NCBI GenBank assembly: GCA_018296165.2
Contig: JACKQL020000025.1
Location: forward strand, 620,001-684,000
Length of the DNA stretch: 64,000 nt
Origin: Termitomyces sp. T153
Taxonomy: Eukaryota; Basidiomycota; Agaricomycetes; Agaricales; Lyophyllaceae
Reading direction: 5' to 3'
The notes below the pieces were generated by a model. It was not told where the DNA came from. It searched no databases and worked only from the letters and a program-made list of their open reading frames with translations. This document shows positions 46,034 to 60,283 of the stretch, in pieces. A program made the translations under genes and the position numbers. How positions within the stretch are numbered: position 1 is the first letter of the stretch; each line of letters begins with the position of its first letter.

Positions 46034-46627
46034 TAGGGGAATGCTATGTATATATCTTGTTACTTTTTGCCGAGAATGGCATTCGACATCCGTTATCCTG
46101 GTCATACCTCACCGGGCCGTCAAGGGATGGTGGAGTGATTAGGGTGAGATTTACCAAACCCTATTCGGATCTCAAGCTTTCCCTGGTGTAGAATATATTA
46201 TAACCATAAGCGGAGCTCCGCATCAGATTCTCTCCACAGATGAGATTCGGTTATGTCAGTTGGATCTGGTGTGTGTAGTCTGCCAAGTGGGGCATGGAAA
46301 CTGACCCTTAGAACGCCACCGCTAGTAACCAATAGTGCCGATGAAACATATCTAGATCTCCTTTGGCTATATATATCTACATATAATGAGGCCAAGAGCT
46401 TGATAATCGGTATTTAGTATACACCAACACACGTTACAACCTTTGAGAGCATACAGTAAGTAGGTATAAAATCAGATAACGATGAAGTTTTGACAACAAA
46501 AAGGCAACGGATAATTATGTCCAATGGCTGAAGAAAGTATACCACAGACAAGCATAGCAAGATAACATAAGAAACGAGTAAAGCGCAAGGATCGAGAAGA
46601 CCTGATAGAAAAAGATAGGCCAAGTGT
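46034..46627. other. Convergent intergenic gap; no gene seen
   Basis: Lies between the stops of the alpha-galactosidase and the PAS protein and should contain both 3' untranslated regions. Frames here are short and lack motifs. Confidence 0.5.
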
Positions 46628-48136
46628 CTACGCGTTCTCGCTTCGACGCAAGACAACCATTAGGCCATCCGAATGGGCAGAGAAGATTGCATCTACGAGT
46701 ATCTCAGGGGATTGCCCTTCCATCGGCGGCAAGGTCAGGGAAGAACCAGCGTGAGTACGATCTGGGATGCGGGATGCGCGTCCTGAGTCACGAGCATGCC
46801 GCGAGGCTCGATGTCTGCCTATCCTGTGTCGAGGTTCAACAGGATCGGCCACACGTTGACTAGGACGATGGCATAAGCCACAATTAAGCACAGGTAAAAG
46901 ATCTTACCTGGAGTCTCTGCCTTTCGCTAATAGCGTGAAACAGCCGTATCCAAACCCTCCATCACTCGGCTGGCCAAGCTCGTTGACGCCCCAGCCTTTC
47001 ACAGTCTCTATCCATTTCTTGACCGTCCCCTCGTCCGATTCATGTACATAATCGAAGAAAGGACGTCCGATAGCTGAAAGAGTTGTCACCAGGCAGTCAT
47101 TAGAACAGTACATGATCGTTCCCTTTTCCGTGAAGCGATCGAGGATAAAGAGAGTTCGGAGGGATTGATTGGGAAGATGACTGAATTGGAAAGAGTCCTG
47201 TCGCTGAAGTTCCGGAGTTGGGCTTGATTCGTCAGAATCGCTCTCAGAAGCGCTGCCTGGGCTAAGCCGTGTGTTCCAAGAATTTACCGATGAGAGTGTC
47301 GGAAGTCTTAAAGATGGGGGACGGGGTGGACTGACTGGTGGATCGTGCCAGCGCTTACAAGATGCCGATAAGATTCGAGAAAGTAGACAGAAATGATGAT
47401 GCAAGAGAAGCTCACTTTCGCTTGGAAGTTCGGTGACGTAGGCGAAACAATTTCTATTTCTTGTGCAGTAGAGGCGTTATGCATCGCTTTCGTGGGATTC
47501 GCGAATGATACACTACCGACCAAGACATTATGAACGACTGTCCTGGAGACGAATTGAGCCAAGGCTGAAGGATACAGAAACGTATCACCTGAACTGACCT
47601 TGACTGGGTGTGGGGTTGACGACATTGCAATCAGTGGTTGTCAAGGCTAGATGGAGAAAGCTTACAATCCCACATAAGATGTATCCACGACTGTGTATCT
47701 TGTGCTTCATTCTCAAATAAAGGAGGACGGCCGCTTTGTCCTTGACAATAGTATCACTAGATACGCATAGATCAGACTCCTCCGATGAGGGGATATTGAT
47801 CAATCCTACTGATGTATCCGTTTAACTGTCGTAAACTCGTCTGGGTGTACTAACTCCAATGAGGGCCGTCCTATTAGCTCGCCAGGCTCGTAGCCTTTGC
47901 AAATTATGAATATCGTAGGATAAGCACAACCATCATCTTACCTAGTAAGTCGTAGACAGAGGGGGTCATGTAGATCCATTTGGCCTGTGGAAAATGAGTG
48001 GCGCGGCGCGTGTCCAAACGGGCAATTTTACCTCTTGTGAGAAATCCACAATTCCAACTATCGGATAGCGCTGAGCATTTGCTCACATCGAAAAGAAAGA
48101 GATGCACGCACTGAAAGATAAGTTGGGAGGGTCCAT
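46628..48136 (-). CDS. PAS-domain protein, light/redox-sensor-like
   Basis: The start ATG at 48136 gives MDPPNLSFSACISFFS, spliced to IGIVDFSQE and then AKWIYMTPSVYDLLG. The next exon, YEPGELIGRPSLELVHPDEF followed by TTVKRIH, is joined to DTIVKDKAAVLLYLRMKHK. This is a PAS fold with the usual LGYEP..IGR..LVHPDD pattern. Further on come SRTVVHNVLVGSVSFANPTK and AMHNASTAQEIEIVSPTSPN, a Ser/Pro-rich linker, FILDRFTEKGTIMYCSNDCL, IGRPFFDYVHESDEGTVKKW (a second PAS-like segment) and GGFGYGCFTLLAKGRDSR. The last exon ends DAIFSAHSDGLMVVLRRSEN and A-TAG at 46628. No LOV cysteine motif is seen and no GATA finger. Such proteins are common in Agaricomycetes, but their role is not established; a regulator is only a guess. 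Confidence 0.75.
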
Positions 48137-48546
48137 GATGGGGGAAGCGGGAAGGGAAAAAAGCTTCGGGTGGTGAATTGTCCCTGACAGTTAAGATTGG
48201 ACTGTAGGTAAGCGCTTCGAAACCTGATTTATTAGTCTAGTGACTGATTGGCCGGATCGTTCTATCTGGCCCGCAGCTCTCCAACTTTATCGGCGAAGTG
48301 CACTCCCGATGGAGCTTGAGCTTGATGGACCTTTTCTTCTCCAGCTTTTTAGAGATTCCGGCATTCGGCGTAACCCTGTATGATCAGATCAGGAGACTGT
48401 CAGCTCAGAAGTTCTCGTTCTCTTGAGCCGATGCGGATTACTTACAGATCCAAGGACACGCCATCAAAGAAATTTTGCCACGGTGCACCAGCAATCTGTA
48501 GATTTGATTGCCTTTGCGATCATGATAATTTCTCCGCCTCACCACG
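48137..48546. promoter_or_regulatory. Shared upstream region of the PAS gene and TRM61
   Basis: A 410-base gap between divergent starts. It contains CT-rich runs (near 48325-48345) but no element I can name. Confidence 0.4.
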
Positions 48547-50142
<1,596 letters not shown>

Positions 50143-50350
50143 AAGTCCCTGGTTACTGCCAAAGATCCACATAAAGATATACGTATATGTGTATGGAGGA
50201 TATACGTGATTACGAGGTTTACCACTTGTATATTACCAAATTAATGTCTGGGTCTCGTAGGTATGGTAGTAATTAAGTATTATAATGTATGAATAAAAAA
50301 GACTGACTACTCAGCGTCGCTATCTGCCAATGGCTCGCCGTTATGGCCTC

Positions 50351-53300
50351 CTATTCTTCTGCCTCTTTCAGTTGAGCAGCAGTCTTGGACATCCGCGGTC
50401 TCAAAGTCCTTGTAGGCGCAGGAACAGTCGCCTCACTCTTCTGACTCGCTCTAGTCACACGTTTTCTGGGCGACGGTTCAGAAAGATCGTTGACCATATT
50501 ATCATCTGTATCATCTTCCCGTGTCCTCTTCCTGGACTTGGAATTGTACTTGCCAGAACGGCGAGCCGCTGCAGGACGAATCCTAGATGTAGATGCTGGT
50601 GTGGATGCACTCGAACTACTGGAAGGAGTACCGGACAATTTCTGGTTTACTCTGAGTGACGTCAACTTTGTTTGAATTCCACCGCGCTTGTCCGGCCCTC
50701 GATCAGGCTGATAGACCTCAGCGTCAATACATTCTATGTCGTCTTTTGGGTGTCCATGCTGTTGTCGCGCAGCGTCGTCTTCGGCCAGCTGCTGCATAGT
50801 CTTAGGAACTCCAGCGCCAACACGCTCCAACGACCATGGCGTGGCAAACGGCGCCTCGAGCTCTATATCTGAATCCATACCCAGCGTTCCTAAATCATGT
50901 GTTCCGCCACTGAGTGCTGATGTATTGTTTTGACTGAGCTCCTCAGCTCCCACAAGGTCCGGCAATTCCATATTTTCCCTTGCTTGCGAACTACTCACAA
51001 CACGCCCTTCAACCGGCTGGAACTTCGGTTTCGGTAAATGAAATGGCTGAACTACATCGTCGGCGCCCACGAGAAAGCCTCCACCTGAGCCCATGCCTGG
51101 GTTCGACATGGTGACCACAATATCCTGCACAAACAGTGTCAAATGGTGAGGCATCGGACATGAGGAGCTAACCGCAAGCGCGGACCTCAGATCTAGGAGT
51201 TTCCGGCTGGCCGACAATAGCCAGATTGTGATTGTTATCTTGGACGTGGGATTGTGCTTCCACCTGAGAATTTGTCACATACTGTGCTTGAAGACGCCGC
51301 CGAACACGGAGGCCTTGTATTAGGCGTGTCCATTGTTTTATGACGCGTTCTTTGCGTTTGGCTCTAGCTTTCTCTTCCGCATCTTGCTCGGCTTCCCAAT
51401 ATACCTGGGAAGATACAGTGGGTAGATTGTGGAGACGGACCTGCCCCGTGTGGATCTTACTCACCTGTAATAAAACAGCTTCGTTCTCCTGCGCAACAAC
51501 AACACCTTCTACCACGGGAAACGCTCGGCGTTTCTTGAATTCAAAACCAGTCTGATAAAGCCTGAGTACTTCATACCTCAAACAAGACAAGCAAGTATAC
51601 ACGCACCACAGCCTCTGCGAAATCGAAACCCAATTTCTTAGCTATTTTCGCAACACCCTTAACTGACAAGTAAGATTGATCAGCATGATTTAATATGGGT
51701 AGATGAGATAGCCTCACAGGGCACATGAGCTGCTCCACGTGGAAGCATCGAAGGAACATACAAGTCGATATTCCCAAAGTTATTCTTTGGAACTTTACCC
51801 TAAGATGTGTCAATGATAACGGCAGTAATAACACAATAGCGAAGATCTCATGAGAATTGGCGTGATAGCGGAATGAGACACTTACATCGATGACCGGATC
51901 TGATTTATAAAGTTCGGTCTGGCGTCGGGCATACAAGCCCTGCATTGTCTCCCCGACGCCCATGCTTGGCTCTCCGGCCTCCCTGAGCTCGTCCTTCATC
52001 ACTTCCAGTTCTCTCATCCGGTTGATTGTGCCGGCGCGAACCTTGACCATCTTGAGGGGCTGGCTACCCTCCTTGACCATCCGTCCTTCGCTCCGCATCC
52101 AATTTTCGGCGGTCTTAAGTGAAACAACGGCAGATCTGGAATATACGGCTTCACCTCGAAATTTACCAAGTTCGGGAGTATCTGGAGGATGGATGACCTG
52201 ATTTTGTTTTAGATGTCGTGCAAGGACATATCTATGTAGATATAATTTAGAATGTCTCGATGCCCAAAGGAAGAATACAAACATTGGATGATCCTTGAAT
52301 CCTGATATCGTAGTCGGCATACCCTCAGTCATCTGTGCTGCATTGAGTTCCTCGTCCTCAACATCGTCTCGTATCTGATGGATTGAAAGATTGAAGATAA
52401 GATTACACTTTCTGAGAAAGAAAAACAGGTATACCAGTCGATAAGGTCGAGTAACGATGCTCAGAACAGCCTCCCACCATGCTTGACGTGCCTTCCCCCC
52501 TCCCCCAATCGAACTACTCCCCCCCTGCACCTTCGCAATCTTCGCACTAAACTGCTTCGCATATCTCCTCGTTACATCCCTTGCATATCCGTCCTCCTCG
52601 AGTCCCAACACATATATCATTCTATTCTCCTGCTGTACCGCCCGACTTGCATTGTTGACTATTGCTCGCCGGTCAAGTGCCGCGGCGTAAGCTTGTGGGA
52701 AAAGGGGAGAGTGGACAGGGGGCGGTGGCGCGGATGTAGGTGTTGGGTCGAATACCTTGCGTTTGTTGACGATGGACCTGATGGGATCGACGGGTATCCA
52801 GCGACCATCTGGGCGGGAGAATACTTCTGTCCAGAAGACGGGTGGGGTTGTTCTAGGGTCTGGCGCGACTGATACAAGAAGGGTAGTTTTCAATTCAAGA
52901 CGTTATAAGAGATGGATATTACCTGGTCTGCCTAGTCCTGAGGTAGGAGAATCCGCACCATTCCCTAAGCGACGCCCCTTACTCCTCGCCTTTCGCAGCG
53001 TTATCACTGGTTTCTCCTTTTCTTTTCCTTTCGCCTTGTTGCTCTTAGGTACGGGAGCCTCATCAAGACGTTGTCCTTCTACAGGAAATGCATTATCTCG
53101 ACTCGGTGCCTCAGAACCAGATCTTGAAACCGATGTGAGTGTATTTGTGTCCCCAGTATCATTGTTATCATTGTCTCCATTCTTAGTTGCCTTAGCTTTG
53201 CACTTTCCCTTGTCCCCTTTGAACTTTTTCGAATACGTCGGCTTGGGCTTTCCGACGTGTGTTTGCCATGGCACGCTTTGTAGACTGACAACCAATCGCG

Positions 53301-54104
53301 CAGGAATCCCAAGAGCACGACAAAGGGCCGTGAACAGCTGTGCGCTGACATCCCTCGATCCGCTCGCCATTAATGCATGCTTCATGAGGCTTTTGGGACT
53401 TCTTATCCTCTCTGACTCTTCCCCGAGGACATCTTCAATATTGTCAGTGTCTAATGTGCCATCCGGATCCGGAGGTGGCCCAAGCTCCGCCAGTTTGGCT
53501 TGGATGTCATCGTAGGTCCGATTTTTGATGTGCCCGTAGGGAGTAACCTCGAAATATGTCTTGGACCACCATTCAACGAGATTGTTGATGGCTGTTTCAA
53601 ACGCTCGACCTCGTTGATTTTGGTCAGGCATTCGGGATTTGTGGATCATTCCAAAGGCATTTTGAAGTGACAGGGGCGTCAGGGAAAGAAGGCGGGCCTT
53701 AATGCGAGATGAGAACGCATTGACAAATAGCGGGCGAGAAAGATGCGAACTTGGAGCAACTCATCATTCAACCATTTATTGCGAACCCATGCGTTGACTA
53801 GTAATACGACTGTGTGGATCTTATGACAGTCGATTCGTCTGAGCCGTTCCTCGTGAGATATTCCTTGAAACCTAGTTCATGGCATGATAAACACGTTTAT
53901 CGAGTGAAAGAATGATATCAAGACCGACTTGCTGACGGTCACAGCTTTCTTTGAACGTGGACCGGCGGCTGGTATCGTAATTTCGAGGTGTTCTTCCTGT
54001 TGCTCTGCCTGACTTTGGTGTTCAGGCACCGGAACTTCTTCCCAGTCAAAATCATCTTCACTTTCCTGCTCGACAGACGGGTCAGATTCTAATACGGATG
54101 CCAT
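50351..54104 (-). CDS. RAD4: DNA repair protein Rad4/XPC
   Basis: Damage-recognition factor of global nucleotide excision repair, acting with Rad23. The ATG at 54104 gives MASVLESDPSVEQESEDDFD and then WEEVPVPEHQ, followed after introns by LVNAWVRNKWLNDELLQ, a transglutaminase-like domain (MKHALMASGSRDVSAQLFTA, LGIPARLVVSLQSVPW; then VFWTEVFSRPDGRWIPVDPI, YVLGLEEDGYARDVTRRYAK), and the BHD1-3 domains: MRSEGRMVKEGSQPLKMVKV with TELYKSDPVID, FGNIDLYVPSMLPRGAAHVP (BHD2) and VAKIAKKLGFDFAEAVV joined to TGFEFKKRRAFPVVEGVVV (BHD3). The tail is acidic/basic and ends MSKTAAQLKEAEE-TAG. About 3.75 kb with several introns. All domains are present in order. It is the last gene before the right-hand mobile DNA. 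Confidence 0.92.
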
Positions 54105-54365
54105 GATTACGGAGAATTCGAAAGGAGCGTCGGTATGTCTGTCTGACTCCGAAGAGCAATTTACACGGCCTGTCACGCTCCAACTGACTACTGTCACACC
54201 ACGTGGCAAGTCATTGTAGAACCCCCCTTGGTGGACACCCAGAGCTATATGGGTTACAAGGGAGATAAAAAAAAAACTTAAAATGATCAAAAGGTGTATT
54301 TTCGATGTTCTAGCTATTGTAAATGTTTTTTATGGTGAATTAGCTAATTGTGAGCAAAAAAAACA
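54105..54365. other. Island border; upstream region of RAD4
   Basis: Includes the RAD4 upstream region and an AT-rich stretch with A runs (54268-54280, 54356-54364). CpG becomes rare from about 54.4 kb on. Confidence 0.5.
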
Positions 54366-54860
54366 GTGATCTTTGAGGCAATCCGGGAAAGACACAAAGT
54401 TGCAGGGACTACTGTTCCTCTGGAGGCCACTAAAGACATCGAAGGCTGCAATCCTGGCAACTTACAAAAAGTGCTGGAGGATGGAGGCAGAGGACAAAAT
54501 TTGTGGGTCACCTAGATTTAGGAGGCTGAAGGCAATAGACCCCAATGTGCCCAACATATAGGCATAGCCCAGACATTAGCCAGCATAATGCACAGACAGA
54601 CAGCAATTCTGATGCAACTTTGCACTGGACACTGCCTCCTGAACCTATATCTGCATCAGTTTAAAAAGATTGAAGCCCTGACATGCACAGCATGCAACCA
54701 AGCTGACAAAATGATCAAACATTACCTGCTCTACTGCAGTGTGCATGAGAGGCAGTGATGCAAACTGTAAAAAGGGTATGGAGGCCTTGAGCAAGCCTCT
54801 GAGTGATGCCAAGTCAGTGAAGCCCTTGTTCCAGTTCATCAACAGCACAAGACAATTCTA
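54366..54860 (+). pseudogene. LINE 3' end (ORF2 C-terminal zinc motif)
   Basis: Conceptual reading from about 54566: AQTLASIMHRQTAILMQLCT, GHCLLNLYLHQFKKIEAL, TCTACNQADKMIKHYLLYCS and VHERQ. This is the end of a non-LTR retrotransposon ORF2 with the Cys-X2-Cys..His-X4-Cys motif. Upstream (54366-54560) a related frame, WRMEAEDKICGSPRFRRLKA, is offset. It is 5' truncated, as usual for LINEs. LINE machinery of this sort could be what mobilised the SINE at 15.6-16.5 kb, but no tail similarity was established. Confidence 0.7.
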
Positions 54861-54982
54861 GAGGCCCTATAGAGACCTGACAATGGCCAAAGACACAATG
54901 ACAGCCAAGCCAAAAGGGAAGAACAGGGGAAGGAGCAAGAGGAAGTGAAGTGAGATGGACAGACAGCAGAGAAGTTACCCTA

Positions 54983-55631
54983 CACTTGAGGAGATCTTGT
55001 GGATTTGTGAAGAAACACTTGTTAAAAACAGGTTGATGTAAGGGCAACCTCTGGAGGTTGTAGCTAAGTCACAACATTGGCAAAGGGAGATCCAAAGTCT
55101 ATTAACAGTAGTGGCATAGCAGAAACTAACTACATACCTCACAGAGGGAGATCTGAAGAGAACAAATCTAATGATTCTGGCTGCCAGGACTGCAAATTTA
55201 CAGAAATAAACTGTGGGAAGTACCATGGTTAACATGATGTGAATTCTGCACATGTGCAGAGCCCAACATCATGATCAAAGTCACATTACCCAAGAATGGA
55301 AATCCACCATAAAAGGCATTGATCTTGAGCCACAGGTCATGTGAAATTACTGGAGTATTACTGTTGGATAGCCCTGAAAGTACTTGTGACCAAAAGATAG
55401 GAGGCTGAGAGGGAGAGGCTGACTGGCAATAAAGGGAACAAGATGATAACCCAGAAATATGTGGTCCCCTAACAGTTAAGTGATTTCTAACAAGTGTTTC
55501 TCTAGATATCCCTTTCAAAATTCCCTAATTAGTAAATTGTTTTGTGAGTTTCTAGAGAAACACTTATCAGGAATTATTTAACATGTTTTTAACAGGTGTT
55601 TCTCCAGAAGTCTACAAGATTTCCTCAAGTG
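54983..55631. mobile_element. MITE with about 50-bp inverted ends, split by a solo LTR
   Basis: The left end CACTTGAGGAGATCTTGTGG (to about 55033) is the inverted match of the right end, which reads GTTTTTAACAGGTGTTTCTC (from about 55585) and closes CTACAAGATTTCCTCAAGTG at 55631. CTA occurs on both flanks (54980-54982 and 55632-55634). Without the LTR the unit is about 206 bp with no coding capacity. CACT ends plus a 3-bp duplication could point to the CACTA group; that is tentative. Confidence 0.7.
55037..55474 (-). repeat. Solo LTR inside the MITE
   Basis: On the plus strand TGTAAGGGCAACC to GTCCCCTAACA, 438 bp. It is the same group as 7010-7450 and 28905-29456. Flanks are GTTGA (55032-55036) and GTTAA (55475-55479), a 5-bp duplication with one transition. 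Confidence 0.8.
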
Positions 55632-55634
55632 CTA

Positions 55635-56950
55635 CTCATTCTACTAACATTTGATATGGTATACAAATGCCCACAAAGAGGGCATAATATGGACAACAAC
55701 TCAATATCTGGGTTTAGAAGGCAACCACCAATTGATTAAAGACTAAATATTATGACAATGATATGTAGACCTCTAGCTACAAGTAGAACCTAACATAGGA
55801 CACAGACCTAGTGGGTATAGGAAATCATCATCATCACCATTAATGTATTTTATAAAGCATAGGAAATAAAAATCATATGCTGTATTATGCTTTTGATGTA
55901 CATGACAGTGTTGATCCCATTATTGATGGTGCCCAACACACTGGCAACCTCTTTCCTTGTGTGTATACATACTACTTAGAAGGTAAATAAAAGAATAATT
56001 ATTCAAAGATATTGCTGGTGGCAAGCAATAGGAAAATCCAGGCTAATCAGACATATCATGGGGGAGGCTAGCTAACCTGGAATGATATGAAGGTCAGGTG
56101 GACATATTTGATATACTGTAGCAGAGTGTATGGTGACAACCAGTGATGGAGCATTACATATGACTTTTGGTCTGAGCTAACAACCAGGGGTCTGTAAGGG
56201 GACAACCCCTTTTGAATAACTCTGATGGGTAACTCCAACTCTATCTGGCCTTAGTCATAGGTATAGCATCATTTCTAGCATATCCAACTGACTGGCCACC
56301 AAGCCCCTGCACCCTCCAGTCAGTATTAGTCAACCCTTTGTAGTCATCAGACACTATTCCTCCTTTTGACATATTGTTAGTAATTACTGTTTAGCATACC
56401 CAGGCCACTTACCACATATACCATTAGTCATACTGTAGCCACAGATGTAGTATATGAACCAGTCAGCAGGATAGCATATCCTCTGACCAAACAATAGCAG
56501 TGTTCTCCTGGCCTATCCATTGAACTGACTGTAAGAGCTCCAGTGTCATTACTCATGCTTGGCTTGCCACACTTGCCTCTTGCCCAACTGTAATGGAGCA
56601 CCTGTTACTTGCACTACCTTGCTATATTAGTTCTATTATTATTTAATTATATGGATAGCATCATGTGACACAATCCCTAAAAGTATGATACATTTACTTA
56701 TGTAAGGCAGTGCCTTACTTCATACTTCATAGACAGAACTAACAACTGGTTTTGACTTGTAGAGTGTGAATTGTAAGCTGTGCAACCTGTAACAGAAACA
56801 TTACATTTTTTTAAGTCAAACAAGCATTGACTCATTTGTGAAGTGGGAACCTAAACTTCTGTGAAAGAAGTTCATTGCCACTAGTTATGATCAGCACATT
56901 AAAATTTTTGATGTGCACCTTCTACAATGGGCACCATGGTGACCATGGAA
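55635..56950. other. CpG-poor sequence; no gene seen
   Basis: AT-rich and with no frame carrying a motif. It is probably old transposon sequence that I cannot assign. Confidence 0.5.
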
Positions 56951-59190
56951 GGTCAGGTGCTTGAGCCTAGGTCTAAGACAGAGTTTGATGGAGCATTGAA
57001 GAGTGCTCCACATGGGATGTTGAAATTTGCCATGTCACACCATGATGGGTGCAGGGAGAGTGCTGTGATGCTAGGAGGACTGCCAGCAGTTACTCTGGTA
57101 TGACCACCTGCAGGTAGTTGGGAAGGTGTCACAGTGAGGGCTCTCAAGGGCCCACTACTTGACTATATCTGACAGCAGAGCCAGGAGGCAGGATGGGGGT
57201 AGAGAGGTGCTAGAGGGGTTGTGGAGTAAGCACCACCAGTAATTCATCAATGAAGTTGTCAGTGGCACCACTGTCAACTAGAGTGAAGACAGAGTTGGCA
57301 GAGAAGAGGAGGGTGGTATGGAGGAGTGTGTGATTGGAGTGTATTGGAGGTGTGCTGAGAGGGTGCCTAGAGAGAAAACCTTTGTGCAGAGAGATATGGC
57401 CAGGGCAGAGAAGATGTCAGTGTCTGATTCACAATTTAGTGTGTCTTCCAAGACCTAAATTGCTAACTTGTTCTTCATAAACTGATAATTGCAGTCTTTA
57501 CCATCAATAGTCCATACAGTACATCCCATTACCTAGCCTTTAAGGCAACTGCTGATGTCCTGCTCATCACATTAGGTACACATGCCCTCTTTCCATCATT
57601 TCTCCTATGTTTCCTCTACTACATCAATCCAAGGCCTATGCTAGATTTTGTTTGCATGTAGGGCCTCCTGGTCTTCAGCAGAGTCCAGAGCATTGTCAGG
57701 ATTTTAGGAATTGTTGGGGTTGATGTCAGGATTTTTAGAGCCTTGCAAAGGCTGGCAGTGTTGAGTTGGGCAGGTGGGCAGGGTCCCAGGGGTTGATTGG
57801 TGCTGATGAGTCCTGGTCCTGAAGAGAAGTGAGGAACAAGGTTGGTGAGGGCTGCAGGAATTGGGGTCAATTGCTGTTAGTTGCTCCAGTTTGGCAGTTG
57901 ATGTTGCCAGAGGCATTCCAGGTGGTTTGGGGAGCTGTATTTTTACTCCAGTCTTCCCAATAGCATTGGTCAATCTGTGTAATGAGTGATTTGTAGCTAT
58001 TGTATGTAGTTTGCTTGGATGCAAGTCAGAGAAGGTCTTTGATGCTTTGGGGAAGGGTGCAGCAGAGGGCAAACCAGAGGGCATTGTAGTTTCAACCTGT
58101 TTTGTAGTCCTCTTGTTTGAACCAGACAATAAATGTCATAAACTGTTCATTGTTGCACATCTAGAGCTTGAAAAGGTTTCCTTCCACTTCTACTATGGTG
58201 TCAAAGACTCCATACTTACTTAAAAACTCCTGAGTAAAGGGAAGCCAGTTTGAGAGCATGGAATGATTGGGGTCAAACTGGAGCAGCACTGTGTAATAAT
58301 CAAAGGTGATGGCTGAGGAGGAAAGTTGTCCATGGCTGGGCCCCATCCACCTGGAAGTCTGCTGTTAGAAGGTCCACCACCTGGGAGTGAGCCAGCATTG
58401 CCCAGGCAAGGTCCTGGGGCCCAGCAAGAAGGAGAGGGTTCTCTAGGAGTTGGTGGCCCAAAGTTATTGGCATTGGTGGGTCAGTTAGATAAAGGAATTG
58501 GTGGGGGTCAAGGAGGATTAACAGTAAAAGGGAGTCTGGGTGCTCCAGGGCCCATGGATTGACACTGGGGTGTTTTGGTAGGGCATGAGTGCATTTGGAG
58601 GGGCATTACTATGAGTAGTGCAAAGGTCAAAGTGTGGAGGCCTATTCTGGAAAGGGCCTGGAGCTCCATTGCAAAGGGCAGGTTCTCCACCAGGGTGCTC
58701 TGGCTCATTGATATAGGAGAGAGTGCAGTTAAAAATGATGTTTTCATTAGCAGAGAGGGGCTGGAGTGCCCTCTGTATGTGAGGCTCATGCTGGGTGGGC
58801 TGATCCCAGGTATAGAAGGCACTAGGGACAGAGTTTGCCCTAGAGCAAGCAGAGAGGGCTAGAGTGTGAGCAGCAGATTGGTCAAAAGAGTCCTCCAGCA
58901 GGGTTGAGGGTCCTTAGGATGTTGGATGTGGTGTTGAGCTCCTCCTGCTGACAAAGAATGGAGGCCAGAGCTTCAGTCTGTCCTCCAGTGGGTTCTTTTT
59001 GTTGCACATGGAAGGAGCAGGCAGGGTCCAAGGAGTCCTCAAATCACCAAGAGTTTGGACTAGTATGGATTTCTTCAACAAAGGCACAAAGTTTATTCTG
59101 GAGGTTAGCATCAATTCCCAGGATTCCTTGTGTAGTTTTGGAGAGAGTGCCCTGTTAGTAATGTTCATGGAAGTCAAGGAGGTGGTCTGC
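56951..59190 (-). pseudogene. Element 1-family relic: gag and protease part
   Basis: Minus-strand gag fragments parallel element 1: DYYTVLLQFDPNHSMLSNWL (58346-58161), PSGLPSAAPFPKASKTFSDL (58129 on), HSLHRLTNAIGKTGVK. A protease motif LVDSGATDNFID lies near 57320-57235 and here keeps the catalytic Asp. Frames are broken many times. RT and integrase are missing, so the relic ends at about 56.95 kb. It continues upstream across the solo LTR at 59191-60279 into 60284-60892. Confidence 0.7.
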
Positions 59191-60279
59191 TGATAAGACC
59201 CAGTTGTTGCTGAGCACCATTTTTGGCATTTTGGACTTAGTGGCAGCAGACTATTTTAAATTTGGCACAAGTCACAACATTCAGCATATGGAGATTAGCC
59301 CAAGGTCTAGACTAATGTAGCCTTAGCACGAGACTCAAGTGACCATGAGACTTATCAATCACAAGGGATATCATGTGGAGCCTGGACCTTGGGTCTAGAA
59401 TTGTAAGGCCAAGACCTTTCTTAGTGACTTTAGTGATCCTAGCGACCCTGGCAACAAAATGGCTTTATCTTACCATATATGGACATATTGCCAGATGCAT
59501 ACCTTTTGCTATCATTTCCCTTGTTGAGTTGACCAACATACTTGAATGGCATCTACACTTCAGAGACTTCACTTATAGTTTTTCACTTAGTTACAGACTG
59601 ATGCCTTGTATGGACCATAAACACATTGACAGATGCCATTGCTAGTGGCAACTATTTGCTTACTTTCCCATACTATACTTTGGAACTATATAAATACTGC
59701 TTGTACATAGACACTTGATGATCAAATTGAATAGATCCCCCTTGAACTGAATCTGTCTATTTCTAAGCTTACTAGCTTGAGGTTTCACTTTGCCTCTATC
59801 TTCACTCTATTCCTTTACCTGCCATTGACTGCAACTTAGTAACAAATCTTATCAACTTTGACTTTGACCTAGTGTGGTGCCAACTATGGGTGCTCTTTGT
59901 GTTATCTCAACTTAGCAATGCTAGCAACTGCAGCTAGTGACTAGTTTACATTTGTCCTCCTGATTCCATCTCCCTATTACTGTTTCCCCCCTTCTATTAC
60001 ATACCCTCACTCCCCTACTACTGTTTAGAGTTTACTCTTGTCTTAGCAACATTCTTTGCCTTTACCCATTCCCCTTTTTGTCAATAGCAACTTAAGCTAG
60101 CAATAGCGCCTCCTTTTAACTTCACCTTATAACACAGCACTTGCTCTTGTTCTCTAGGATGGTTACTAACTTGCCCTCTACTATTAACTTCCTACTGCCA
60201 GCTACCTTATCTAGTGACTAGTGCCAGGGTTCCCTTTTTAGGTTTTCTGCACAGCACTAGGCAGCATAGGAGTGCATCA
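59191..60279 (+). repeat. Solo LTR F with duplication CTGC
   Basis: TGATAAGACCCAG to AGGAGTGCATCA, 1089 bp. CTGC flanks both sides (59187-59190 and 60280-60283; a 5-bp CTGCT reading is also possible). The TATA box is ACTATATAAATAC near 59687. The minus-strand relic gag continues on both sides. A second copy in inverse orientation begins at 63535. Confidence 0.8.
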
Positions 60280-60283
60280 CTGC

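Noticed and set aside
52483..53515. Plus-strand frames at 52483-52872 and 52757-53515
   Set aside because: They are antisense to well-conserved Rad4 exons and have no motifs.
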